Part shown: positions 17,784 through 27,346 of the stretch, in pieces
How positions within the stretch are numbered: position 1 is the first letter of the stretch
How the letters are laid out: every line of letters begins with the position of its first letter
Origin: Bacteroides sp. UBA1773
GTDB lineage: Bacteria; Bacteroidota; Bacteroidia; Bacteroidales; Bacteroidaceae
Direction of reading: 5' to 3'
DNA length: 55,843 nt
Assembly (NCBI GenBank): GCA_002315285.1
Contig: DCGR01000057.1
Location: forward strand, 1 to 55,843
Position numbers and translations under genes: made by a program
The notes under the pieces: model-generated
The model's input: only the letters and a program-made list of their open reading frames with translations
Database searches by the model: none
What the model was told of the DNA's origin: nothing

Positions 17784-19061
17784 ATGGAAGTTCTACTACA
17801 TTATGTTTGGAAACACAAGATTTTTCCCTTAGAGGAGTTGCATACCACTTCTGGAGAAATCGTAGAAGTAATCGACACCGGTTTGCCAAACAAAGATGCC
17901 GGTCCGGACTTCTTCAATGCAAAGATCAAGATAAACGGAGTGATGTGGGTGGGAAATGTAGAAATCCACGAAAACGCTTCGGATTGGTTCACGCACCATC
18001 ATGACGCCGATGCCCACTATGAGAATGTGGTTTTGCACGTTGTGAAGCATGCGAACAGCATCATTGCCCGGGAAGATGGAACCATCATTCCTCAGTTGGA
18101 ACTTCCTGTACCTTCTTATGTAGAAGAGAACTATCATGAACTGTTTGCCACAGACACTTACCCGCCATGTTACCGTATTGTCAAGTCGTTGCCCAAGATA
18201 GTACTTCATAATCTGGTTGATGCCATGCAGATGGAACGGCTATATATGAAAGCAGCTGTTCTGCGTGACCGTGTGGCACAATGTAACGGGGATTGGGAAG
18301 AGGCTGTTTTCTTCACTTTAGCCCGCAACTTTGGCTTTGGGCTGAATGGCGATGCCTTTGAGGCATGGGCCAATCACGTTCCATTGAGAGCGGTGGACAA
18401 ACACCGCGACAACCTGTTTCAAATCGAGGCATTGTTTTTCGGACAAGCCGGTTTGCTTTCTGCTACAGATACCGATGATTATGCAGTCCGATTGAGAAAT
18501 GAGTACGAATATCTTGCCCACAAGTTTCAACTCCAACCCATGAACCCAATCGTATGGAAGTTCGCCCGCACTCGGCCTAATAATTTTCCCCACATCCGAA
18601 TAGCACAACTGGCATATCTTTATCAACATGCCAACAACCTATTGTCGAGAATCGTGGAAATACAAAACGCCAATGATGTAACAAAGCTTTTGGCTGCAAA
18701 AACCTCAGATTATTGGCTCACTCACTACTCATTTGGCAAGCCTTCTGTTGCTGCCACGAAATCGCTCAGCAAAACAGCCATAAGCATCCTGACAATCAAC
18801 GCCATCGCTACAATATTGTATGCTTACGGACAACACACGGGGAAAAATTGCTTATGCGAACAGGCATTGAACATTCAGACCTCTCTAAAGCCTGAAAACA
18901 ATCACATTACCCGAATGTGGGCAGAAGTAGGAGTGATTGCACAACATGCCGGCGACAGTCAAGCTCTCATCCAACTGAAAAAGGAATATTGCGACAAAAA
19001 GAAATGCCTATATTGTAGCCTTGGCTATCATTACCTGAAACGACAGCATTGCCATGAATAA
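17784..19061 (+). CDS. DUF2851-family protein
   Basis: A 425-residue protein of a conserved Bacteroidetes family of unknown role. The N-terminal half has a nuclease-like pattern of charged residues: LHTTSGEIVEVID, DAGPDFFNAKIKING and WVGNVEIHENASDW followed by HVV. The Asp-(x)n-Glu-x-His arrangement on strands resembles PD-(D/E)XK enzymes, but this is only my reading. The middle part is helical. The C-terminus has CDKKKCLYCSLGYHYLKRQHC, a possible metal-binding Cys/His cluster. It overlaps dprA by 8 bases, so the two are translated together; the link to a DNA-uptake gene suggests a DNA-related role (inference). Confidence 0.8.
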   Translation: MEVLLHYVWKHKIFPLEELHTTSGEIVEVIDTGLPNKDAGPDFFNAKIKINGVMWVGNVEIHENASDWFTHHHDADAHYENVVLHVVKHANSIIAREDGTIIPQLELPVPSYVEENYHELFATDTYPPCYRIVKSLPKIVLHNLVDAMQMERLYMKAAVLRDRVAQCNGDWEEAVFFTLARNFGFGLNGDAFEAWANHVPLRAVDKHRDNLFQIEALFFGQAGLLSATDTDDYAVRLRNEYEYLAHKFQLQPMNPIVWKFARTRPNNFPHIRIAQLAYLYQHANNLLSRIVEIQNANDVTKLLAAKTSDYWLTHYSFGKPSVAATKSLSKTAISILTINAIATILYAYGQHTGKNCLCEQALNIQTSLKPENNHITRMWAEVGVIAQHAGDSQALIQLKKEYCDKKKCLYCSLGYHYLKRQHCHE

Positions 19062-20175
19062 CCACAACGAAATCATCAGTGCCATTGCGCTTACACGCAT
19101 CCCCGGATTGGGTGTCATCGGCACCAAGCAGTTGCTGGACAGTGTGCCATCAGCAAGTTACGTGTTTGAGCAAAAAGAACATCTTGCAGAAATGATACCC
19201 GATGTGTCTCCCCGACTCATCCAATCGCTCAATTGTCCTGAAGCATTCAGATTTGCTGAAGCTGAGCTCGAATTTGCCGAACGTCATCGCATTGCCTGTA
19301 TTCCCATACACGACAATCGCTATCCAACACGACTGCGCGAATGTCCCGATGCTCCTTCCATCCTATTTTACCGAGGCAATGCCGATCTGAATGCCTTGAA
19401 AGCGATAAGCATCGTGGGAACTCGGAAAGCCACAGACTATGGACAAGACATCTGTGCACGATTCATCAAGGAACTAAGCGAGTGCTTTCCTGATGTACTC
19501 ATCGTAAGTGGTCTAGCCTATGGCACCGACATCAACGCACATCGCGCTGCCCTCGAAAATGGGATGAATACCATAGGCGTACTCGCCCATGGTCTGGATC
19601 GCATTTACCCTGCCTCACATCGCACAACGGCCAAAGATATGCTGGAGCATGGAGGATTACTGACGGAATATCCCTCTGGAACAAATCCAGACCGACAAAA
19701 CTTCATCCAGCGTAATCGGATTGTCGCAGGCATGTCCGATGCGACTATCGTCATTGAAAGTGCAGTCAAAGGCGGAGCTTTAATCACAGCGCGTCTTGCA
19801 GTCGATTACCATCATGATTGCTTTGCTTTCCCGGGAAGGATAACCGACAACTATTCCGAAGGTTGTAACCAGTTAATCAAGAACAGTGAAGCAACACTGA
19901 TCACAGGTGTTGATGACTTTTTGGAATCCATGAACTGGAGTTGCCCTCAAGAAAAAACACGCAAACCGATACAACAATCCTTGTTTCCCGAACTTTCGGC
20001 CGATGAAGCCCTTGTGGTCAGAGTTTTGGAGAACAACCTTGACGGCATACAAATCAACACACTATCCGTACAAGCTAACGTGTCCGTTCATCGTTTGAGC
20101 GCACTGCTTTTCACACTCGAAATGAAAGGCGTGGTAAAAGCAATGGCAGGAGCCACTTATCGACTCATACAATAA
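19054..20175 (+). CDS. dprA: DNA-processing protein DprA
   Basis: A 373-residue protein that binds incoming single-stranded DNA and loads RecA during transformation. The Rossmann-like core covers residues 75-290: YRGNADLNALKAISIVGTRKAT, SGLAYGTDINAH, TIGVLAHGLDRIYP, the LTEYPSGTNPDRQNFIQRNRIVAGMSD block and the SGAL-like KGGALITARLA. An N-terminal helix-hairpin-helix-like region (ALTRIPGLGVIGTKQLL) and a C-terminal winged-helix domain (ENNLDGIQINTLSVQANVSVHRLSALLFTLEMKG) complete the family layout. It overlaps the DUF2851 gene. Confidence 0.96.
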   Translation: MNNHNEIISAIALTRIPGLGVIGTKQLLDSVPSASYVFEQKEHLAEMIPDVSPRLIQSLNCPEAFRFAEAELEFAERHRIACIPIHDNRYPTRLRECPDAPSILFYRGNADLNALKAISIVGTRKATDYGQDICARFIKELSECFPDVLIVSGLAYGTDINAHRAALENGMNTIGVLAHGLDRIYPASHRTTAKDMLEHGGLLTEYPSGTNPDRQNFIQRNRIVAGMSDATIVIESAVKGGALITARLAVDYHHDCFAFPGRITDNYSEGCNQLIKNSEATLITGVDDFLESMNWSCPQEKTRKPIQQSLFPELSADEALVVRVLENNLDGIQINTLSVQANVSVHRLSALLFTLEMKGVVKAMAGATYRLIQ

Positions 20176-20197
20176 GTTCTCCTACCAATAATCGTAA

Positions 20198-20216
20198 AAA
20201 GGACGACACGTCCTTT
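20198..20216. terminator. Short hairpin between convergent genes
   Basis: AAAGGACG and CGTCCTTT pair perfectly around a 3-base loop, between the dprA stop (20175) and the stop of the transporter gene (20215). It can work in both directions, though the flanking T runs are short. Confidence 0.5.
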
Positions 20217-21228
20217 AGTTTCCTGCCATCACAATCAGAGCCAATCCCAAAACAAATGAAATAAACATGGCCGTAAGGAAGGCGTTCACCGTTTTGTTGC
20301 CACCCTTGAATTCCTTCCAGATGAAGATGCCCCACATGGCAGCAATCATCGGTGAACCTTGTCCCAGTGCGTAAGAAATGGAAGCGCCAGCCTTACCTGA
20401 ACTGATGTAACTGAACACCGTACCCAATCCCCAGACACATCCGCCAAGAATACCTACAAGGTGAGTAGGGAATTTACCGCTGAAATATTGTTTGTATGTA
20501 ACAGGCTCGCCTGACACTGGATGACGCATGGCAATCGTATTGAAAATGAAATTGCTCAGAAATGCGCCCAACGCACACAGGAAGAAAGCCACATACGGGG
20601 TAGCCTTACCTGGTTCAGGTGTCTCGAAATTCACCAAGTCCATGGCGTATGCCACGAACGGATAGAACATGCCCATCAGGAAACCAGACACAATAGTAAA
20701 CGTCAAACCTTTCTTGTTCAAGCCACGTCCCGACTTTCCTGCATTCTTGCCTGTGGCCAGTCCGTTGCAAATTACCGAAAGCAACACAAATGCGACTCCG
20801 AGGAAAAGCAACAGCGGATCACCCTTATTGACATCATTCAACACGAAATAGTTCAGCAACACACCCAATACAAGTGCTATACCCAAACCAATAGGCCATG
20901 CTATGGCTAATCCAGAAATGCTGACAGCGGCTGTAAGCAATATGTTGGCAGCATTGAAGATGATACCACCAGCCAAAGCACTGATGACTCCTAACTGCGA
21001 CACTTGGGAAAGGTTCTCAAGAAAAGGAACGCCCTTGTCACCAAAACTACCCAAGGTGAAGCCTATGAGCAGTGAGAACAAAAGAATACCAATGATATAA
21101 TCCCAATAATACAATTCGTAACGCCAAGACTTGCTGGCCAATTTCTGGGTGTTTCCCCAACTTCCCCAACACAACATAGTGACCACGCAGAACACTACGG
21201 CAAGGGTGTAACTACTAACAATAAACAT
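20215..21228 (-). CDS. GRP-family (RbsU-like) sugar transporter
   Basis: A 337-residue inner-membrane transporter with about ten hydrophobic segments in the drug/metabolite-transporter fold. It begins with the WGSWGNTQKL segment typical of the glucose/ribose-porter (GRP) and RhaT-like group and has a paired ISYALGQGSPMIAAMWGIFIWKEF near the end. Ribokinase lies 29 bases upstream in the same direction, so ribose or a related pentose is the likely substrate (inference from context). RhaT (rhamnose) is an alternative of the same fold, but no rhamnose genes are present. Confidence 0.83.
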   Translation of the reverse strand: MFIVSSYTLAVVFCVVTMLCWGSWGNTQKLASKSWRYELYYWDYIIGILLFSLLIGFTLGSFGDKGVPFLENLSQVSQLGVISALAGGIIFNAANILLTAAVSISGLAIAWPIGLGIALVLGVLLNYFVLNDVNKGDPLLLFLGVAFVLLSVICNGLATGKNAGKSGRGLNKKGLTFTIVSGFLMGMFYPFVAYAMDLVNFETPEPGKATPYVAFFLCALGAFLSNFIFNTIAMRHPVSGEPVTYKQYFSGKFPTHLVGILGGCVWGLGTVFSYISSGKAGASISYALGQGSPMIAAMWGIFIWKEFKGGNKTVNAFLTAMFISFVLGLALIVMAGN

Positions 21229-21257
21229 GGATAAAAAGAATTAAAAGTTCATATCAA

Positions 21258-22181
21258 TCAATTATCAAATACTTCACAAGCCGAGGGCACCGATGGTTGG
21301 GCTCCGATTCGTGTCACCGCTATAGATGCCGCCTTGTTCCCAATTTTCACAGCATCCAGCAGACAATAGCCCTTGCTCAATGCCACGCACAACGCTCCGC
21401 AGAAAGTATCTCCTGCAGCCACCGTATCGACAGCCTTTACAGGGAACGAGGACACCAAGTGCAAATCACCAGGAGCAGTCGATACGTAAGCACCGTCTTT
21501 CCCTACAGTGATGATTACATCTTTCACACCCAACTCATGGATTTTGTTCACAACCGAAAGGGCTGAAATCTCATCAGTCACTTTCTGTCCAGTCATATAT
21601 TCAGCCTCCGTTTCGTTCGGAATAATCATGTCCACATTACTTATCAATGCCGCAGGCAACGCTTCCTTCGGGAATGGAGCAGGATTTAAGATGACCTTCA
21701 CATGGTGTTTATGGGCCAATTCGGCAGCGAATGTCAGTGTTTCGATGGGTGTTTCCAACTGCATAAGCACAAAACTTGCGTCTGCAATTTCGTTCTCAGC
21801 CTCACGAATGTCCTCTACCGAGAGCAAAGCATTGGCACCCGATGCTACAATAATTGTATTCTCACCCTTCTTATCCACAGGTATCAATGCCACTCCCGAT
21901 GATGCACCAGGTGTCAGTTTCACATGCTGGGTGTTCATACCTTCTGCTTGCAGCTGCGACAACGACTGTCTGCCAAACACATCGTCACCCAAACGGCACA
22001 CAAAAGTTACATTTCCACCTAATCGGGCTACAGCAACAGCCTGATTGGCACCTTTCCCTCCTGCCGCGGTCATAAACTGATCGCCAATAATCGTTTCACC
22101 TGGTTGTGGAAAATGATCCACTCTCACCACCATGTCGGTATTGCTGCTGCCAATGACAACAATCCTGTTTTTTGTTTTCAT
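21258..22181 (-). CDS. rbsK: Ribokinase
   Basis: A 307-residue PfkB-family kinase that phosphorylates ribose to ribose-5-phosphate. The family motifs are SSNTDMVVRVDHFPQPGET at the start, the sugar-binding AAGGKGANQAVAVARLGG near residue 40, and the C-terminal AAGDTFCGAL with the catalytic Asp near residue 250. The length is normal for the family. It is 21 bases downstream of the DUF1846 gene and 29 upstream of the sugar transporter; uptake and phosphorylation therefore sit side by side. Confidence 0.94.
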   Translation of the reverse strand: MKTKNRIVVIGSSNTDMVVRVDHFPQPGETIIGDQFMTAAGGKGANQAVAVARLGGNVTFVCRLGDDVFGRQSLSQLQAEGMNTQHVKLTPGASSGVALIPVDKKGENTIIVASGANALLSVEDIREAENEIADASFVLMQLETPIETLTFAAELAHKHHVKVILNPAPFPKEALPAALISNVDMIIPNETEAEYMTGQKVTDEISALSVVNKIHELGVKDVIITVGKDGAYVSTAPGDLHLVSSFPVKAVDTVAAGDTFCGALCVALSKGYCLLDAVKIGNKAASIAVTRIGAQPSVPSACEVFDN

Positions 22182-22202
22182 GTATATTAATCCTTTAAGT
22201 TG

Positions 22203-23666
22203 CTAATTTTTTCGTGCCGGATCGCAAGTTAGTCCCACTCCAATCTTTTTGAAAATCTTCTGATCGACCTCACTCAACATAGAAGTGGAATGCACCTGAC
22301 ATCCGTTTAGCAGAGGCAGACACGCCAGTGCTTTCTTGCAATTCACGTCGTGTAAGCTCAGCATCGAGAGTGCAACAAGCACTTCGTCGGTGTGCAGGCG
22401 TGGATTATGCCCATGCAAATATATCACCTTCGTTTGCTGGATAGGCTCGATCATGTTTTGCGGAATCAATTTAATGCTGTGGTCAATACCAGCCAGATGT
22501 TTGATGGCATTCAGGATAAGGGCAGCACTCTGTCCCAACAAAGCACTTGTCTCTGCGGTGATGATTGAACCATCGGCCAGTTCAATAGCCGAAGCATGAA
22601 CAGCGGCTCTTTGTTTCCGTTCCCGGGCTGCTACTGTTGCCTTCCTGTCCTCCACCTTGATTTTTGTCTGCTTCATGAGCAAGGTAATTTTGCCCACTTC
22701 ATTCTCTGCCGATTTACCGCTTGCATAATCACAAAGTGCCTTGAAATATCGACGAATGATTTCCTGTTTGGAAGCCTGACAACACACTTCATCGTCAGCA
22801 ATGCAATATCCAATCATATTCACACCCATGTCAGTGGGCGATTTATAAGGATTCTCACCGTAGATTCCCTCAAAAATTGCGTTCAGGACAGGGAAAATCT
22901 CAATGTCGCGATTGTAATTCACCGATGTTTTCCCATACGCTTCCAGATGGAACGGGTCAATCATGTTCACATCGTTCAGATCTGCGGTGGCAGCCTCGTA
23001 TGCCACATTGAGAGGATGCTTCAGTGGAAGATTCCAGATTGGGAATGTCTCAAACTTGGCATATCCGGCTTTCACACCTCTTTTCGATTCATTGTAAAGT
23101 TGGCTTAGACAGACAGCCATCTTGCCGCTTCCCGGGCCAGGAGCCGTGACGACAATGAGTGGTCTGGTTGTTTCCACATAATCATTTTTGCCAAAGCCGT
23201 CATCAGAGTCAATCAAATCGACATTTGTGGGATATCCTTCAATCAGATAATGGTAATATACTTTTATGCCCAATCGCTCCAAGTGTTTGCGATAAGTGTC
23301 CGCACTCGACTGACCATTGTAGTGGGTAATGACAACAGAACCTACCATCATGCCACATTGCATAAACTCATCGCGGAGTCGGAGCACGTCCATGTCGTAT
23401 GTGATGCCCAAATCACCGCGGACCTTGTTTCTGTCGATATCCTCGGCACTGATTACAATGACAATCTCGGCATCGTCTTTCAGCTGAAGCAACATCTTGA
23501 GTTTGCTGTCGGGCTGAAATCCCGGAAGCACTCTGCTGGCATGGTAATCATCGAAAAGCTTTCCACCAAACTCCATATAGAGTTTATCGCCAAACTGAGC
23601 GATCCGTTCCTTGATGTGCTCCGATTGTATCTTTAAGTATTTCTCTGAGTCAAATCCAATTTTCAT
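22203..23666 (-). CDS. DUF1846-family protein
   Basis: A 487-residue protein of a family (DUF1846/UPF0371) found in many bacteria, without an assigned reaction that I can state. The sequence carries ADIDRNKVRGDLGITYD-like and VTHYNGQSSA stretches, the glycine-rich APGPGSGKMAVCLSQLYNES (about 185-205), which resembles a phosphate-binding loop, and ETSALLGQSAALILNAIKHLAGI in the C-terminal half. The whole-family length is kept. The open frame extends 14 codons upstream, but the ATG at 23666 fits the family start better. It precedes rbsK by 21 bases and may share its transcript. Confidence 0.82.
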   Translation of the reverse strand: MKIGFDSEKYLKIQSEHIKERIAQFGDKLYMEFGGKLFDDYHASRVLPGFQPDSKLKMLLQLKDDAEIVIVISAEDIDRNKVRGDLGITYDMDVLRLRDEFMQCGMMVGSVVITHYNGQSSADTYRKHLERLGIKVYYHYLIEGYPTNVDLIDSDDGFGKNDYVETTRPLIVVTAPGPGSGKMAVCLSQLYNESKRGVKAGYAKFETFPIWNLPLKHPLNVAYEAATADLNDVNMIDPFHLEAYGKTSVNYNRDIEIFPVLNAIFEGIYGENPYKSPTDMGVNMIGYCIADDEVCCQASKQEIIRRYFKALCDYASGKSAENEVGKITLLMKQTKIKVEDRKATVAARERKQRAAVHASAIELADGSIITAETSALLGQSAALILNAIKHLAGIDHSIKLIPQNMIEPIQQTKVIYLHGHNPRLHTDEVLVALSMLSLHDVNCKKALACLPLLNGCQVHSTSMLSEVDQKIFKKIGVGLTCDPARKN

Positions 23667-23716
23667 TTTCCACAAAACATTTTGAGGGAATACCCTTCGG
23701 AAAACCAAAAAAGTGA

Positions 23717-23752
23717 AAAAGATGTATCAGTGAACAGACCGATACATCTTTT
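23717..23752. terminator. Hairpin terminator after frdB
   Basis: A perfect 12-base stem (23717-23728 with 23741-23752) around a 12-base loop, with A and T runs at its ends. It lies 18 bases after the frdB stop and separates the frd operon from the DUF1846 gene. Confidence 0.8.
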
Positions 23753-23770
23753 CTCACATTCCATGCAATA

Positions 23771-24529
23771 TCAGTCTTTCATTTTAGCACCGATAAACTC
23801 GCGGTTCAGTCGGGCTACGTTAATGATTTTCTCGCATTTCGGACAAACAGCCTCACATGCACGCGTGTTAGTACAGTTGCCAAAACCCAACTCGTCCATT
23901 TTGGCAACCATGGCCTTCGCACGTTTTGCAGCTTCAGGACGTCCCTGTGGCAACAATGCCAACTGGCTCACCTTCGACGAAACGAACAACATGGCCGATC
24001 CATTCTTACATGCTGCCACGCAAGCGCCACAGCCTATGCACGAAGCACAATCCATAGCCTCATCAGCATCCTGTTTAGGTATCAGAATGGCGTTGGCATC
24101 CTGAGGTGCGCCTGTACGTACAGAGCAGTAACCACCAGCCTGCATAATCTTGTCGAATGCCGAGCGGTCCACCATACAGTCCTTGATAACCGGGAAACCA
24201 GCCGAGCGCCAAGGTTCCACTGTGATTACATCGCCATTATTGAACTTACGCATATAAAGCTGGCAAGTGGTTGCACCACGTTCGGTCTTTCCGTGTGGAG
24301 TGCCATTGATATACAGCGAGCACATGCCACAAATACCTTCGCGACAGTCATGGTCGAACACAAAAGGTTCCTTTCCTTCTTCGATAAGCTGTTCGTTCAG
24401 GATGTCGAGCATTTCCAAGAAGGATGTATCACCAGGGATATCCTTCATCTGACGTGATTCGAAATGACCTTTGTCTTTCGGACCATTCTGCTTCCAATAC
24501 TTAATAGTAAATGATATGTTCTTCTCCAT
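23771..24529 (-). CDS. frdB: Fumarate reductase/succinate dehydrogenase iron-sulfur subunit
   Basis: A 252-residue electron-transfer subunit linking the FAD subunit to quinone. Cluster ligands are visible: CREGICGMC with a later CQLY Cys for [2Fe-2S], CIGCGACVAAC for [4Fe-4S], and CTNTRACEAVCPKC for the third cluster. In anaerobic Bacteroidales this complex runs as a menaquinol:fumarate reductase that yields succinate. The C-terminus ends with NVARLNREFIGAKMKD. It starts 5 bases after frdA. Confidence 0.95.
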   Translation of the reverse strand: MEKNISFTIKYWKQNGPKDKGHFESRQMKDIPGDTSFLEMLDILNEQLIEEGKEPFVFDHDCREGICGMCSLYINGTPHGKTERGATTCQLYMRKFNNGDVITVEPWRSAGFPVIKDCMVDRSAFDKIMQAGGYCSVRTGAPQDANAILIPKQDADEAMDCASCIGCGACVAACKNGSAMLFVSSKVSQLALLPQGRPEAAKRAKAMVAKMDELGFGNCTNTRACEAVCPKCEKIINVARLNREFIGAKMKD

Positions 24530-24534
24530 AGTGA

Positions 24535-26514
24535 TTAATTTTTGTAGTTACGGGTTTGTACTTTTATTGCTTCATAATGCAGCGGTTCCTTAATCAGCGA
24601 TGGCTCAACCTCGTCAGAACCCTCATATTTCCAACAACCTACGTAGAAATAGTTTTCGTCATCACGTTTAGCCTCACCTTCCTCTGTCTGGTATTCCTCA
24701 CGGAAGTGTCCACCGCAACTTTCGTTACGGCTCAAAGCATCGTATGCAATCAACTTACCCATTGTCAGGAAGTCATCCAAATGTACAGCCTTGTCGAGTT
24801 CCACGTTCAAGCCTTCACGTGTGCCTGGAATGAACAGATTGGTTTCAAATTCCTTGCGCAAAGCATCGATCTTCTGGATACCTTCCTTCAAGCCTTCTGC
24901 CGTACGTCCCATGCCGATGTATTCCCAGCAGATATGACCCAATTCCTTATGGATAGAATCGACAGAGCGCTTGCCCTTGATGTTCATCAACTTGTCGATA
25001 CGGGCATCAACGGCCTTTTCAGCCTCGTCAAATTCCTTCTTGTCAGTAGCCACATGCGGCCAGATAGCCTGATCAGCCAGATAATTCTGGATGGTATATG
25101 GCAGTACGAAATAACCGTCGGCCAAACCTTGCATCAATGCCGATGCGCCCAATCGATTGGCTCCGTGATCGGAGAAGTTACATTCACCGATAGCAAACAA
25201 TCCGGGAATAGAAGTCTGCAGTTCGTAATCAACCCAAATTCCACCCATGGTGTAGTGAATGGCAGGGAATATCATCATAGGGTTGTAGTAATCCAACCCA
25301 TTCACAGTCTTACGTTTTTCACCCGGATTCACGTCAGTGATTTCCTCATACATGTCAAACAGGTTGCCATAACGCTGACGGATTACATCGATACCCAAAC
25401 GCTGGATGGACTCAGAGAAATCCAGGAATACGGCCAAGCCCGTATTGTTTACGCCAAAACCTTTGTCGCAACGTTCCTTGGCAGCGCGTGAAGCCACATC
25501 GCGTGGTACGAGGTTACCAAATGCAGGATAACGACGTTCCAGATAGTAGTCACGGTCTTCTTCCGGTATTTCGTAGCCTTGCTTCTTGCCTGTTTGCAGA
25601 GCCTTGGCATCTTCCAATTTCTTCGGCACCCAGATCCTGCCATCATTACGCAACGACTCCGACATCAAGGTCAGTTTCGACTGTTTGTCACCGTGCACTG
25701 GGATACAGGTAGGGTGAATCTGAACGTATGATGGATTGGCAAAATATGCTCCTTTGCGATAGCACGACATGGCAGCCGAGCAGTTACAACCCATGGCATT
25801 CGTCGAAAGGAAATAAGTGTTGCCGTAACCGCCGGTGGCGATAACCACTGCATTGGCAGTAAAGCGCTCCAGTTTGCCAGTAACCAAATTCTTGGCAATG
25901 ATACCGCGAGCACGTCCGTCAACGATCACTACATCCAGCATTTCGTAGCGAGTGTAAAGTTTCACCTTTCCAGCCTGGACTTGTGCGGAAAGTGCACTAT
26001 AAGCGCCCAACAGCAACTGCTGGCCAGTTTGTCCCTTGGCATAGAACGTACGCGAAACCTGTGCGCCACCAAACGAACGGTTAGCCAAAGTACCACCATA
26101 CTCACGAGCAAAAGGTACACCTTGGGCCACACATTGGTCGATGATGTTGTTGCTCACCTCAGCCAGACGATAGACATTGGCCTCACGTGCACGGTAGTCA
26201 CCACCCTTCACAGTGTCGTAGAACAAACGATACACTGAGTCGCCATCGTTCTGATAGTTCTTTGCTGCATTGATACCACCTTGTGCTGCGATGGAGTGAG
26301 CACGGCGAGGAGAATCCTGAATGCAGAAATTCAGCACATTGAAGCCCATTTCGCCTAATGATGCTGCTGCAGAAGCACCAGCAAGACCTGTTCCCACCAC
26401 AATAACATCAAGTTTCAACTTGTTCTTGGGATTAACCAAACGCTGATGAGCCTTGTAGTTGCTCCATTTTTCAGCTACCAATCCTTCGGGAATTTTGGAA
26501 TCTATAGTTGCCAT
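24535..26514 (-). CDS. frdA: Fumarate reductase/succinate dehydrogenase flavoprotein subunit
   Basis: A 659-residue catalytic subunit. The FAD-binding segment VVGTGLAGASAAASLGEMG is near residue 40, and the HSIAAQGGINAA motif carries the His that holds FAD covalently. Substrate-site stretches such as SNAMGCNCSAAM and IHPTC are present in the middle, and the GECNFSDHGANRLGASALMQGLADG motif lies near residue 450. The C-terminal part (ESCGGHFREEYQTEEGEAKRDD) is the family capping tail. The length agrees with the B. subtilis/Wolinella-like group. It is 25 bases downstream of frdC and 5 upstream of frdB. Confidence 0.97.
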   Translation of the reverse strand: MATIDSKIPEGLVAEKWSNYKAHQRLVNPKNKLKLDVIVVGTGLAGASAAASLGEMGFNVLNFCIQDSPRRAHSIAAQGGINAAKNYQNDGDSVYRLFYDTVKGGDYRAREANVYRLAEVSNNIIDQCVAQGVPFAREYGGTLANRSFGGAQVSRTFYAKGQTGQQLLLGAYSALSAQVQAGKVKLYTRYEMLDVVIVDGRARGIIAKNLVTGKLERFTANAVVIATGGYGNTYFLSTNAMGCNCSAAMSCYRKGAYFANPSYVQIHPTCIPVHGDKQSKLTLMSESLRNDGRIWVPKKLEDAKALQTGKKQGYEIPEEDRDYYLERRYPAFGNLVPRDVASRAAKERCDKGFGVNNTGLAVFLDFSESIQRLGIDVIRQRYGNLFDMYEEITDVNPGEKRKTVNGLDYYNPMMIFPAIHYTMGGIWVDYELQTSIPGLFAIGECNFSDHGANRLGASALMQGLADGYFVLPYTIQNYLADQAIWPHVATDKKEFDEAEKAVDARIDKLMNIKGKRSVDSIHKELGHICWEYIGMGRTAEGLKEGIQKIDALRKEFETNLFIPGTREGLNVELDKAVHLDDFLTMGKLIAYDALSRNESCGGHFREEYQTEEGEAKRDDENYFYVGCWKYEGSDEVEPSLIKEPLHYEAIKVQTRNYKN

Positions 26515-26539
26515 AATAAATACGTTTTTTCAGTTAAAC

Positions 26540-27199
26540 TTATTTCACTGCAAAGCATACGATGACTGCCACGAACAAAAGCATCAGACAGGTCACATAG
26601 ATGTTGCCAATGAGTTTCCAACGGTTGAACCATACCTTATTATTCCAGCCAAGGGTTTGGAGGGCACTCCAGAAACCGTGTGAAAGGTGGAACCAGATTG
26701 CTACAATCCATACGATGTAGAGGGCAGCGAAAATCGGATTGCCAAATACCTGCTCAATGTAGGCATAACCATCGGCCGAATCGAACACACCAGTTGCGTC
26801 GGTCAGTTCAGCAAACATCATGTTATACCAGAAATTATAGAGGTGAAGCAGCAAGCCTACCAACACAATAATACCCAACACCAGCATGTTCTGTGAAGCC
26901 CATTCTACCGATTTCGGTTTTTCTGTTACGGCATAACTGTTGTTGCCACGAGCCTTTCGATTCTGCATAGTCAGCCAAAAAGCATACCCAATGTGAATCA
27001 CAGCAAGTGCTGCCAAACCCAGAGTAGCTACTACAGCATACCAGTTGGCACCCAGAAATTCACAAATCATGTTGTAGCCTTCACTAGAAAACAGTGCCAC
27101 CACATTCATGCATCCATGAAACGTAAGAAAGAGAATCAAGCAGATGCCTGTTACCGACATCACCACTTTTCTTCCGATTGAGGAATTAATTAACCACAT
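26540..27199 (-). CDS. frdC: Fumarate reductase cytochrome b subunit
   Basis: A 219-residue membrane anchor with five hydrophobic helices, of the single-subunit diheme b type (as in Wolinella FrdC and Bacillus SdhC). Candidate heme-ligand His residues are in TFHGCMNVV, VIHIGYAFW, LLLHLYNFW and WFHLSHGFW. It passes electrons from menaquinol to the iron-sulfur subunit. It leads the frdC-frdA-frdB operon. A good promoter lies about 60-90 bases upstream. Confidence 0.94.
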   Translation of the reverse strand: MWLINSSIGRKVVMSVTGICLILFLTFHGCMNVVALFSSEGYNMICEFLGANWYAVVATLGLAALAVIHIGYAFWLTMQNRKARGNNSYAVTEKPKSVEWASQNMLVLGIIVLVGLLLHLYNFWYNMMFAELTDATGVFDSADGYAYIEQVFGNPIFAALYIVWIVAIWFHLSHGFWSALQTLGWNNKVWFNRWKLIGNIYVTCLMLLFVAVIVCFAVK

Positions 27200-27255
27200 A
27201 AGTTCAATTTTAATTTATTATTAATGTTTGTAAAATTCTACTTCACTTCAGTTTG

Positions 27256-27287
27256 CAAAAATAACTTAAACTTGCCGATAATACAAA
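27256..27287 (-). promoter_or_regulatory. Promoter of frdCAB
   Basis: On the minus strand TTTG (27284-27287) is followed after 20 bases by TATTTTTG (27256-27263), then C. Spacing and both boxes fit the Bacteroidetes consensus. Confidence 0.7.
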
Positions 27288-27317
27288 CAAAAACGCAACT
27301 TTTCCGCGATTTCTAAC

Positions 27318-27325
27318 TATATTTG
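27318..27325 (+). promoter_or_regulatory. -7 box of coaW
   Basis: TATATTTG followed by C, 21 bases before the ATG at 27347. It rules out the TTG start inside it. Confidence 0.55.
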
Positions 27326-27346
27326 CTCCATATTTACACATTTGCC

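Noticed and set aside
20215..21228. Naming the transporter rhaT
   Set aside because: The fold is shared, but the neighbour is ribokinase and no rhamnose gene is present, so an RbsU-like role fits better.
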